33,716 nt of DNA from CAYWNA01 sp964459305. GTDB taxonomy: Bacteria; Planctomycetota; Planctomycetia; Pirellulales; Pirellulaceae. The stretch covers positions 1 through 33,716 of the forward strand of contig CAYWNA010000139.1 in assembly GCA_964459305.1 (NCBI GenBank). The letters are read 5' to 3'. Below are positions 20,601 to 28,600 of the stretch, in pieces. Both the position numbers and the translations under genes were made by a program. Positions within the stretch are counted from its first letter, which is position 1. Every line of letters starts with the position of its first letter. Under the pieces are notes generated by a model. The model ran no database searches. It had not been told where the DNA came from and saw nothing but the letters and a program-made list of their open reading frames with translations.

Positions 20601-22244
20601 GTCGGTGCGACATAACGAAAGCAGATAATACCATTCCCAATGACGCAAGTCCGGGCCGCCTGGTTGCGGCAAGTGCTTATCTAACAAGTCAAGTAATCGA
20701 GCGCTTTGGCCTGCATTGAAATCCTGCTGCGCTAGGCGCATTCGTGCAAGGTAGAGATTGCCTTCCGCTTCTTCGTGCGCCGCCTTCTCCTTCTCCACCA
20801 ACTCTTTTTCGCGTTCAGCTCTTTCCTCGGCTTCATATCGCAGCCGCAGTGCTTCTCGGCGCTCAACGGCTAACTGGCCGGCCCTTTCCTCGGCCAACTG
20901 CTTCTGCTTGATGGCAAGTTGCTCTTGTCCGCTGGCCCGGCGCTCGGCCTTTGTGGCCCGAATCGCCTGGTTGGTGGCGATGCCCGCACCAACGATAAGG
21001 GCCAACGCGACGGAAGCCACGGTTGCGACCATCGCCTTATTCCGTTGGGCAAGCTTGCGAAGCCGGTACAGGGTCGACGGCGGACAGGCTTCAACTGCCT
21101 GGTCGTTGATGTACCGCTCGATATCTTTGGCAAAATCGCTGGCCGTTTCGTAACGTCGCGTGCGGTCCTTCTCCAGCGACTTCATCACAATCCAGTCCAA
21201 CTCGCCACGCAACGTATGACTCAGTCTGGCCGGATCCACCTTGCGGTTAGCCGAGATCGTCGTGGCAGCCTCACCCACGGAACTGATTCTCGTGCTCGGC
21301 TTGGGAGGCTCTTCCTCGCGGATCGTGCGGCGAATCTCGTCATAACTGAGTTCTCGAAACCGATCCTTGTCGAAGGGGGGGACGCCGGTCAGTAGCTCGT
21401 AGAGCAGGACGCCCAGCGAATAGATGTCCGAACGCGTGTCGACGTCCAAGCCACTAATTGCCACTTGCTCCGGACTCATGTACGCCGGGGTACCGATCAT
21501 TTGGCCGAAACCGGTGAACACCGTTTTCTCGGTCAGTTGCCCATGCGTCGCCTTGGCCACGCCAAAGTCGATGATCTTGGGCACGGGAGTCTCGCCATGC
21601 AACGTGACCAGCACATTCCTCGGTTTGATGTCGCGGTGGATGATCCCTTTCTGGTGAGCGTGCTGCACCGCGTCGCAGACCAGACTGAACAACTGCAGAC
21701 GTTCCGCCGTCGTCAGCTTGGCCTCGTCACAATACTGCGTGATGGGCATCCCGCGGACCAGTTCCATCACGAAATAGGGACGACCGGATTCCGTGGCGCC
21801 CCCATCGAACACATGCGCGATGTTGGGGTGGTCCATCATCGCCAGTGCCTGCCGCTCGGCCTCGAAGCGGCCGATCACTTGCCGCGTATCCATGCCCGGC
21901 TTGATGATCTTCAACGCCACTTTGCGCCGCACCGGTTCCCGCTGCTCGGCCATGAAGACCACGCCCATGCCGCCCTCGCCGATCTCTTCGAGGAGCTTGT
22001 ATCGGCCGACCGTCGTACCGGGGAGTTCAGCGATGGCTATGTCGAGGGTGGGGGCGGCGTCTGATACGGGAGACTCCAGGAAACTCGGGTCTTCATCGTG
22101 TGCGCGAAGCAAAGTGGCCACACGGTCAAATAGCGCGGCGTCCTCACCGCAGGCTTGCTTTAGGTAGTCCTGGCGGACTTCTGGCGACTCGATACCACAA
22201 GCAACCTTGAAAATGGCTTCCTCGTCAAGCGGCTGGACGCGCAT
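17664..22244 (-). CDS. Membrane Ser/Thr protein kinase with WD40 and TPR repeats
   Basis: 1526 residues from the ATG at 22244. The frame is open to a TTG at 22271, but GGAG at 22252-22255 sits 7 nt before the ATG. Order: a short N-terminal region; a Hanks-type kinase domain (about 80-380) with G-E-G-G-M-G (89-94), the VALK lysine (112), H-R-D-I-K-P-R-N (203-210) and D-F-G (226-228), all intact; one transmembrane helix (about 404-426); a charged coiled coil (about 427-496); about twelve WD40 repeats (about 550-1150) with W-S-P-D-G-x-x-L-A-S-G and I-W-D signatures; and TPR-like repeats to the C-terminus. The kinase should face the cytoplasm and the WD40/TPR part the other side of the membrane. 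It follows an ECF sigma gene by 108 bp, the usual planctomycete pairing. The target is unknown. Confidence 0.93.
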   Translation of the reverse strand: MRVQPLDEEAIFKVACGIESPEVRQDYLKQACGEDAALFDRVATLLRAHDEDPSFLESPVSDAAPTLDIAIAELPGTTVGRYKLLEEIGEGGMGVVFMAEQREPVRRKVALKIIKPGMDTRQVIGRFEAERQALAMMDHPNIAHVFDGGATESGRPYFVMELVRGMPITQYCDEAKLTTAERLQLFSLVCDAVQHAHQKGIIHRDIKPRNVLVTLHGETPVPKIIDFGVAKATHGQLTEKTVFTGFGQMIGTPAYMSPEQVAISGLDVDTRSDIYSLGVLLYELLTGVPPFDKDRFRELSYDEIRRTIREEEPPKPSTRISSVGEAATTISANRKVDPARLSHTLRGELDWIVMKSLEKDRTRRYETASDFAKDIERYINDQAVEACPPSTLYRLRKLAQRNKAMVATVASVALALIVGAGIATNQAIRATKAERRASGQEQLAIKQKQLAEERAGQLAVERREALRLRYEAEERAEREKELVEKEKAAHEEAEGNLYLARMRLAQQDFNAGQSARLLDLLDKHLPQPGGPDLRHWEWYYLLSLCRTDFLTFRGHVSVVKSVAWSPDGGRVASGGGGRLIRLWDSTTGQEIASMRSNEFILSLAWSPDGSRLASGSLQNRVRIWDANTCEEIHCLNGHAYSVACVTWDREGRYLASEGGDYELKIWDTNTGLEARTLQGSSVNPIGLDMRQITTWSPDGTRLASVEKKSTIKIWDTTKWEAGLALSTHGGKVLTLAWSPDSTKVAVGFYGGIRIWNTDTGELLDELTAHPGGVLSLSWNPKGQYLASGGVDTTVKIWNVATGQEEFTLPGHTREVNWLAWSPDGRRLASAGEDNTVKLWEVTAPDVRKSHADRAFAWSPDSRRLIVTADDGTRILDAATRDEILRLSSDDGSVLSVAWHPKEPLLATGGANGLIRLWNADKGASVRVLDGHESGVRALRFSPDGQYLASGSADSRVKIWEAGSGEELLTLRGDPGPVVELGWAPDGKRLATSASHRTPHIWDTVTGLEILSLPGPRQRTLGSMAWSPDGCRLASGGPDNVRHSSGADFAVQIWDAGSGKQVAQMRGHTALVHSLAWHPHDGRLATAGRDSVVKLWDTETWMEVLTLDGFVHETSPLAWSPDGSKLAGVDSNGSVRIWDASAGYTLAAGSSYSTDRAHRLMVDGGFEQALSIWERLAAEVPGQPDYRWNAVRCLTHLERLEEAISIQRELAQKFPERADYRKELANLYFKRADVAWHKDNFDKALPDLDEAIRFDPEFSEALDHRGFIHLKEGNPDQALADFDDAIRFGAAYTSSYRGRAETYLQKSEFSKAVADFSKAFEIEKGGNSPTAGYRLALAHLAASDIDGYRSACTRMREQFGYSKDPEEAHWLAWTCLLAPDAVDDYGLVVRLAEQAVEADPDSEVYLKTLGAILYRAGRFEEAVPRLTEANNLIEDPDTESNSSSAYTWYFLAMAHHKLGRDAEAKKWLQKATEWTDKILGEHKEGTTLLSWNRHLTLKLLREEAETLLGKDIVAEEVEPPKEPISDP

Positions 22245-22352
22245 CGCGTGTCTCCATGATCGGCTATGCAACTGGCCCTCTATTCCTCAGTGCGAGAATG
22301 GGCCGAGAAATATGAAGCAGAAAATGGGGAAAATTCCCAAGAAACTTGAGAT

Positions 22353-22925
22353 TCATGCCTTGGTGTCGGGCGGACATGACAGCTCAACACGAAGCCACGC
22401 CTTCGCGTAAGCCCATTCGCTGTAAGCAGATCTGGCAGAAATCCCCAGAGTTTGGGAAACCTGTTCGTTCGTTAGGCCCGCAAAGAACCGCAATTTGACC
22501 AATTCCGCTTTGCGCGGGTGTTCTAATGCCAGTGCGTCCAACGCCTCGTTCAGGGCAAGCAGATCAAGTGTGGATGTCTGAAGTTCCGGGTCCACTTGTG
22601 ACATCTCAACACGCCGATGGCCGCCTCCACCTTCCGGGCCAGATTTCCGGCGCGCCTGCTCCACCAAAATCCGCCGCATCGCCTCGGCCGCCGCCCCAAA
22701 AAAGTGCCCACGGCTATTCCAATGCTGGACCCTCTCTACGTCCACCAGCCGCATATACGCCTCGTGCACCAGCGCAGTAGCCTGCAGAGTCTGCCCCGGG
22801 TCTTCCCGAGCCATCTTGGCAGCGGCCAACTTGCGCAGCTCATCGTAGACAAGGGGCAGCAGCTTTTCGGCCGCTTGGCCGTCGCCGTCTTCGATCTGTC
22901 CCAGGATTTGCGTGACGTCACTCAT
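22353..22925 (-). CDS. ECF-type RNA polymerase sigma factor (planctomycete kinase-linked group)
   Basis: 190 residues. Region 2 runs from about D-E-L-R-K-L-A-A-A-K through A-T-A-L-V-H-E-A-Y-M-R-L-V to R-G-H-F-F-G-A-A-A-E-A-M-R-R-I-L-V-E-Q-A-R-R-K. Region 4 is L-K-L-R-F-F-A-G-L-T-N-E-Q-V-type helix-turn-helix sequence ending W-A-Y-A-K-A-W-L. The A-T-A-L-V-H-E-A-Y and F-F-G-A-A-A-E-A-M-R-R-I-L blocks are the hallmark of the ECF group found beside Ser/Thr kinases in Planctomycetes. No anti-sigma gene is nearby; in this group phosphorylation by the neighbouring kinase is the proposed control, which is inference here. The ATG at 22925 has only a weak upstream GGA. The regulon is unknown, but the giant secreted protein genes lie downstream on the same strand. 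Confidence 0.93.
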   Translation of the reverse strand: MSDVTQILGQIEDGDGQAAEKLLPLVYDELRKLAAAKMAREDPGQTLQATALVHEAYMRLVDVERVQHWNSRGHFFGAAAEAMRRILVEQARRKSGPEGGGGHRRVEMSQVDPELQTSTLDLLALNEALDALALEHPRKAELVKLRFFAGLTNEQVSQTLGISARSAYSEWAYAKAWLRVELSCPPDTKA

Positions 22926-23225
22926 GGGTGTAATCCGGACAATTCAAAACCGTTCGACCACCTCGTGGAACTCGGCCCAAGACGCCAGCGACTCGGGTCG
23001 GACCATTTTCGTGGATTCGTTCCCGACAATGCCACCATCGTGACTTGTAGCCATTGTAACCAGCCTTTTGGTGGATAACACGACCGCACCCCGTCTAATT
23101 AGATAAGCGAGTGCCAAGTACGAACGGGATCAGGGATTTTGAGAAAAACTCCTTCGCGGAATCTTGCAGCCGCGCAGGTCCTTCACCGTGGTAGTAATGA
23201 CATTAGGGCTCCTAGCCCCAATTAC
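22926..23225. other. Non-coding stretch upstream of the sigma gene
   Basis: About 300 bp that should hold the sigma factor promoter. I see a possible -10-like TTACAAT on the - strand near 23050, but no convincing -35, and no gene or RNA. Confidence 0.3.
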
Positions 23226-23378
23226 GCACCGCGTAGGCCGGACCGAGGCCGAACCCTTGCCGGAACGGCGCAAACCAGCTTGATTGCTTCGACAATCTGT
23301 ACCGTCAACAACGCCAATAGAAGAGTCCGAAGTTCCGGCAGTGGCGCGGTTTGCTTGGTCCGGCCTACAGATTGGTGC
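23226..23378. repeat. Imperfect 150-bp palindrome (GTAGGCCGGACC family)
   Basis: Outer arms GCACCGCGTAGGCCGGACC (23226-23244) and GGTCCGGCCTAC...GGTGC (23357-23378). Inner arms TGCCGGAAC and GTTCCGGCA are in matching order. It has the form of a dispersed palindromic element or MITE-like remnant, and ends just before the metallophosphoesterase remnant. Confidence 0.5.
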
Positions 23379-23410
23379 GCAATACAGGCTAGCCCCGCTG
23401 GGCGCGCTGG

Positions 23411-23764
23411 AGATGGGCGGCAGAACCTCAGCAGCAGGCATTCCGTTTCGTACAGCTTTGTGACACACAACTTGGGTTTGGAGCCGCGGGATACGAAGCT
23501 GATGTGGAGTCCTTCAGGCAAGCGGTTCGACAGATCAACCCGATCAAGCCTGGTTTTGCCGTGATTTGCGGCGATTTGGTCAACACGGCCAGCGGAAACT
23601 CGGACGACGGCTTCGACGTCAATTTCGTTACCCCCAACACCGCCTGGTTCCGCGACAACTCGGCAACGAACAACACGGGCGATGGTTATGAATACACCGG
23701 AACGCCCCAGGCCGGCGGTAACAACACCGGCTACGGCAACGGCAGCAATAACACGTGCCCGTAG
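23411..23764 (+). pseudogene. Chimeric remnant: metallophosphoesterase N-part joined to a beta-helix tail
   Basis: The open frame runs from after a TAG at 23390 to a TAG at 23762, with no ATG at the head. The first half reads F-R-F-V-Q-L-C-D-T-Q-L-G-F-G, then G-Y-E-A-D-V-E-S-F-R-Q-A-V-R-Q-I-N and V-I-C-G-D-L-V-N. These are the first strand and first two metal motifs of a calcineurin-like phosphoesterase. After N-T-A-S (about 23590) it changes to a Gly/Asn-rich ladder (D-D-G-F-D-V, D-N-S-A-T-N-N-T-G-D-G-Y) typical of a parallel beta-helix. The signal peptide, the remaining metal ligands and the rest of the enzyme are missing. I take it as fused debris and not a working gene. Confidence 0.55.
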
Positions 23765-23802
23765 GTGCGGCCATCGAGAGGTGTGCGGCGAGGATCGATC
23801 AC

Positions 23803-23866
23803 AACCCGAAGCGTAAGCGAGGGACGAAGCGGTTTTCAGCCTCATCCCTCGCTCACGCTTCGGGTT
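23803..23866. repeat. CCCGAAGCGTAAGCGAGG palindrome, copy 1
   Basis: The left arm (23803-23824) and right arm (23845-23866) pair over 22 bases with one T/C difference that still allows G-U pairing. A second copy lies at 25372-25424, so the pair brackets dapL. This is a common dispersed hairpin of planctomycete intergenic DNA. Confidence 0.75.
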
Positions 23867-23912
23867 ACGAATAGTAGGCGATAGGGCCGCCCCGTTTGGG
23901 GCTGTGGATGCG

Positions 23913-24002
23913 TGGCAACCCAGACCCAGGGTTCCGCGACGTTTGCTGCTGCGGCGTCGCTCCCCCCTGGGCTGCCATAGGAACGTGCCTTTGGCACTGA
24001 AG
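23913..24002. repeat. Composite palindromic repeat, copy 3 (degenerate ACCCTGGG family)
   Basis: GACCCAGGGTTCCGCGACG...CGTCGC...CCCTGGGCTGCCATAGG followed by a GTGCCTTTGGCAC hairpin. It is shorter and more diverged than copies 1 and 2. The remainder of 23765-24064 shows no gene. Confidence 0.5.
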
Positions 24003-24064
24003 AGAGCGAAACGAAATTGAGGACAATTCAAATCAATTGCATGGCTCATTGAACGGCATTGCGG

Positions 24065-25297
24065 CTAGCCGACCACTTGCTGAAACCGTTGCACGGCTTT
24101 CTCAACATTCTTACGGCTGTTGAACGCGCTCAGGCGGAAGTAGCCTTCGCCGGATGGGCCAAAACCGCTGCCGGGCGTCCCGACCAAGTGGGCTTTTTCG
24201 AGCAGTTGGTCGAAGAAGTCCCAACTGGCGGTGTCTCCCGGAGTCTTCAGCCACACGTACGGTGCGTTCACTCCGCCGTAGACCGTCATCCCGACCGTCT
24301 CCAGTCCTTCGCGCAACAGCCGGGCGTTGGTGAGATAGAAGTCGACTAGTTCCTGGACCTGCTGGCGGCCTTCCGGGTTCAAGGCGGCTTCCGCGCCACG
24401 CTGAACGGGATACGAGGCGCCGTTGAACTTCGTCGATTGGCGGCGGTCCCACAAAGCGTGGATCTCGGCCGGTTCCCCCGTCGACGTCTTGCCCTTCAAC
24501 TCCCTCGGGACGACGGTGAACGCGCATCGAACGCCGGTGAATCCGGAGTACTTGCTGAAACTGCGAAACTCGATCGCCACGTCCCGGGCCCCCTCGATTT
24601 CGAAGATGGAATGGGGAATGTCGTCTTCGGTGATGTAAACCTCGTACGCGGCGTCGTAGAAGATGATGGCGTCGTTCTGTTTCGCGTAGTCGACCCACGT
24701 CTTCAAGGTCTGACGTGTCGCGACCGTTCCCGTCGGGTTGTTGGGATAGCAAAGGTAGATCATATCGACGGGCTGTTCGGGCAATGCCGGGACGAAATCG
24801 TTTTCGGCCGTGACGGGAACATAGACCAGCCCGGCATAGCGCCCCGACGAATCCGCCTGGCCCGTCCGTCCGGCCATCACGTTCGTGTCGACGTACACGG
24901 GATAGACGGGATCGGTCACCGCGACGACGTTGTCCGGCCCGAAGATATCGAGGATGTTGCCCGTGTCGCATTTGGATCCGTCCGATACGAAGACCTCGTC
25001 GGCGGAGATGTCGACACCGAGCGGTTTGTAGGCGTTCTCGACGATCGCCCGGCGCAGGAATTCGTAGCCCTGTTCAGGGCCATAGCCGCGAAACGTCTCG
25101 CGTCCCGCCAATTCATCGACGGCTTTGTGCATGGCCGCGATAATCGCCGGCGGCAGCGGCTCGGTCACGTCCCCGATTCCCAGCCGGATCACGTCTGCAT
25201 CGGGATTCGCCTCACAAAACCTGCTGACACGACGGCCAATCTCAGGAAACAGGTAACCCGCTTTGAGTTTCAGATAATTGTCGTTGATCTGTGCCAT
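24065..25297 (-). CDS. dapL: LL-diaminopimelate aminotransferase
   Basis: 410 residues from the ATG at 25297, which has GGAAGG 6 nt upstream (the TTG two codons earlier is less likely). A PLP-dependent class I/II aminotransferase that converts tetrahydrodipicolinate plus glutamate directly to LL-diaminopimelate in lysine and peptidoglycan precursor synthesis. Family blocks: the N-terminal I-N-D-N-Y-L-K-L-K-A-G-Y-L-F, R-L-G-I-G-D-V-T-E-P-L, P-N-N-P-T-G (185-190), and S-F-S-K-Y-S-G-F-T-G with the PLP lysine at 249, then N-G-A-S-Y-P-V-Q-R-G. Length matches DapL. Acts in the cytoplasm and stands alone here, bracketed by two copies of a palindromic repeat. Confidence 0.97.
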   Translation of the reverse strand: MAQINDNYLKLKAGYLFPEIGRRVSRFCEANPDADVIRLGIGDVTEPLPPAIIAAMHKAVDELAGRETFRGYGPEQGYEFLRRAIVENAYKPLGVDISADEVFVSDGSKCDTGNILDIFGPDNVVAVTDPVYPVYVDTNVMAGRTGQADSSGRYAGLVYVPVTAENDFVPALPEQPVDMIYLCYPNNPTGTVATRQTLKTWVDYAKQNDAIIFYDAAYEVYITEDDIPHSIFEIEGARDVAIEFRSFSKYSGFTGVRCAFTVVPRELKGKTSTGEPAEIHALWDRRQSTKFNGASYPVQRGAEAALNPEGRQQVQELVDFYLTNARLLREGLETVGMTVYGGVNAPYVWLKTPGDTASWDFFDQLLEKAHLVGTPGSGFGPSGEGYFRLSAFNSRKNVEKAVQRFQQVVG

Positions 25298-25371
25298 GTT
25301 CAACCTTCCAGAGAATTCCTCATGACGGAATTGCCATGCCGTTCGCGGTCAAGTTTGACGCATTCTATGGA

Positions 25372-25424
25372 AACCCGAAGCGTAAGCGAGGCAATGCATT
25401 ACGCCCTCGCTCACGCTTCGGGTT
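25372..25424. repeat. CCCGAAGCGTAAGCGAGG palindrome, copy 2
   Basis: Left arm from 25372 and right arm 25405-25424 (CCTCGCTCACGCTTCGGGTT), with a loop of about 13 bases. Same family as 23803-23866. It lies about 75 bp upstream of the dapL start. Confidence 0.75.
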
Positions 25425-25537
25425 CCAATCAATTAGGGCCGCGGGTGGCATATCTTGACGGAGCGAGCGCCCGTTTTACACGGGACCGGCGCCAAGTGCA
25501 ACCGAGGCGTTATACCATCCGCGGGCAAGTCCGCCCC

Positions 25538-25601
25538 GTAGCCGAACTCGCCAGAGTTTGGTTTCCCCCAACGCGGCCAATTGTCTGGCGACTTCGGCTA
25601 C
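25538..25601. repeat. GTAGCCGAA...TTCGGCTAC hairpin repeat
   Basis: GTAGCCGAACTCGCCAGA (from 25538) pairs with TCTGGCGACTTCGGCTAC (25584-25601) with one mismatch. It is another dispersed palindrome, placed just after the stop of the hexosaminidase gene, where it could also fold at the mRNA 3' end. There is no T-run. The remainder of 25304-25652 holds nothing else. Confidence 0.6.
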
Positions 25602-25652
25602 ATGCGGAAAAGCGTCAATCCTGACCGCGGGCGGCATACTCGACTTATCACC

Positions 25653-28600
25653 CTACGGCTTCTTCTCGACCGCGAAGAGCACGACCTCCGGCTGTTTGGT
25701 GAAGTCGAGCGTGTTGCGCAACTGCTCCATCTGCTGCTTGGGCTCGCTGGTCAGCAGCCCAGCGTAGGTGACGAAGTGGCCGACCGGCGGCCCGCCCTCG
25801 ATGCCCACCCCGCCGGCGCCCGAGCCGGGAGCCAGGACAAAACGGGCCGCGGCCTCGGGCGTGGTCATTCCCAGGGCGAGCTTCTGCGGGTTGAACTTGA
25901 CGGCCCAGTGGGCCTGGGCCTTGACTTGGGCCGCGACGCCGTCCGCCTGCTTGCCGACCGGTCCGGCCTTGTCGTTGGAGAAGAGGTATGCACCCGGCGT
26001 GGGGCCGTCGGCGGCGAAGTTCTTCGGGTTGTCGAAATTCCAGAAGTAGGCCACGGGTTCGTTGAAGATCACTTCCATCCACGAGGTGCCGGCAAAAACG
26101 TTGATCGTCTTGACCAGGCCCGTCTCGTCCCGGCATTCGTACTGCACCAGCGCGGGGCCGCGCGCGGTGCAGGTAAGCGTGTTGGGCAGATTGCGATGGT
26201 CGCCTGGGACGTCGGCCAAGCCGGCCCAGTTCCCCTGGCCCGGCTGCGTGAGGTCGCGTCCCTCCAGGGCCTTCACTTCCCAACGATAGACATGGGCCCC
26301 TTCGGGCCCCAGCAGCAAGCGGACCTTGTCATTCTCGATCCACTTCATGCCATCCGGCGCATCGCTGGTGCGCACGGCCTCTGGCAGGCTCGACGCCGCC
26401 CCCGCCGAGCCCAGGTAGACGTGGACCAGCGTTTGCTTTTTCTGCGCGATCGGTCCAGGGATCACCAGGCACAGCCGGCTCTTCGTGGCTTTCTGTGCCA
26501 GACCGAGCTGAGCGGGAATCTCCTGCGCCGCGCCTTGAGCTGGCAGGACAAACGCGCGGGCCGGCCGGGCGGTCAAACCCGCGGGCAGCGCCACGTCGAG
26601 CTCCAGCGGAAGCTCCACGCGATCGACCGGACCGGCCTTGACCACGAACCCAAGGCGATGCGTGGCCGACGGGTCTGCCCAGGCCACCGTGGGCGCCAGG
26701 GTGACGGTTTCGATTTTGTGCGGGCGCGTGCGCCGGGCGAACGCCTCGGACGGCGCCAGACCGACCTTCTCCGGCGCCGGAAGCGGCTTACCTGCCTCGA
26801 CGTCCTTGCGGGCCTGGGCCAGCCGGGCCAGCAACTCGTCCGACGAGTTGACCGCGGCCGTGAAGCGGTCCATGGTCCAGTCCAGTGCGTAGGGCTTGCA
26901 CTCGGCCAGCCACAACCTCTCGAACTCGCGGCCGAGCGATTCCAGGGCATCGCGGTTGCGACGGGCCAGGGCCTCCACCCTGTCCAACCGTTCCAGCGCC
27001 TCCTGCGGCGGCGCTCCGTAGGCTTCGACGTAGAGTTCCGATGCCTCCAGCCCGTCGAGCATGCGCTGGCCGATCAACTCCATACGCCGGGCGCCGTAGA
27101 GGAAGTGGTCGAGGAAATCCGCGTTAACCGTGGCTTCCTTCTTGCAGGCTTCCAGGTGTTCGATCGCCGGACGCACGATGGCCAAGAGGCGGTCGCCGGA
27201 GACCTTGGCGGCCGCAGCGTTGCGGATGGGCGGGAAGTCGTCCTCCCAGAACCGCCTGTTGTTCATCCCCTGCATGCCCGGCATCGAGTGCGTCTGGGCC
27301 AGCAGCTTGATGGCCTGGCCGAAGTGGTCCCCGCGCTCGCCGAAGAGCACGGCACCGACGCGGCGGTTGAAGTCATCGGGCGTGGTGGTCGAGGCGTTCC
27401 AGGCACACTCGGCGCCCCAGGTGTGGCCGTGCCAGCGGTCTCCCTGTAGGGACTCGCCGTCGTCCTCCCAATCCGTGTTGAGCATGCCGATGGCGCCGAG
27501 CTTGGCACCGTCGCGCACGAAGTTGCGGATGTTCGTTGTCGCCACGGCAAAGTTGGGCAGAATGAGGCGCCAGTTGCTGATGCCCGGACAGACGAAGAAC
27601 TCGTAGCCCGACTCCTTGAAAGGGATGATCTGGTGCTCGAAGCTGTCTCTGGCCCCGTAGCCCCAGGTGAGCATCACCGTGTCCTTGGGGATCTGGTCGA
27701 GCTTGTCCGGGTGATGGAGAATGATGTCGCCCCACATCATCATCCGCTTGTTGTACTTGTTCTTGAGGATGTCGTGGATGCGGCGGATGTGCCGGACGTA
27801 GACACCGCCGACCCCGATCTCGGCAGCCAGTTCTTTGGAAGGCCCTTTGTCCAGACCATGCGTCTCGTCGCAGCAGACGTTGAACATCTCAAACGGCAAA
27901 AGCGGGCAGACCTCCGAATAGAGGTCGTCCAGCAGCTCGTAGCTCTCCTCCTTGGCCGGGCTCAATACGCCCATGTTTTCGCGCACGCTGGCGTACTCGT
28001 CGTGCTTGAGGATGTTGCCGAAGTGGGCGAACGACTGCTGGTTGCCTAGGATGTCCATGTAGTACGCCTTGGAAAACGCGACCAGGGCCTTCAGATCCTC
28101 GGGCTCCAGCGAGCCGTCCTCGGGCCCGATCTTCGGGTGCTTCTTGAAGTGGTACTGGCACTCCATGTAGTAGGTGAAGAGGTTCATCTTGAGGTACGAG
28201 CCAACCACGACTTCGCCCTTCAGCGTGTCGAGCGTGGAACTGGGGCCACGGGTCATATCGTCCTGGAAGCACCGCCAGCGGAGCGCCGGCCAGTCCTGGA
28301 TGGCCAGGCAGGGCAGCTTCGTCTTCTCGATGCGATTGGCCCGGACAATCTGGCAGAGCGTCTGCGCGGCGTGAAGGACGCCTGGCCCGCCCGGCGACGC
28401 GCCGACCACAGCGTCGGGCTGAACCGTCAGCATGTAGTCTTCTGGGGTGGCGCCCTGTCGAAACTCGACCGACGGCCTCTGTTGCACAGGCTTCGGGCAC
28501 AGCCGCAGGAACTTGGCATCCCCATCGATCGGACGGACTTCCGGCGTCTTGCATCCTGCGCGCTTCAACTCTTCACCGATCAGGCGCCCAATCAGTCCGG

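Noticed and set aside
23222..24049. A 275-codon - strand frame
   Set aside because: It is a translation of dispersed palindromes (the N-P-K-R-E-R-G string comes from the CCCGAAGCG hairpin) and of the antisense of the chimeric remnant.
25581..27449. A 622-codon open frame on the + strand opposite the GH20 gene, and similar long frames at 28137-29867 and 30132-31664
   Set aside because: They are antisense to well-supported genes with recognised motifs, have no recognisable domains, and are the expected by-product of GC-rich codon use.
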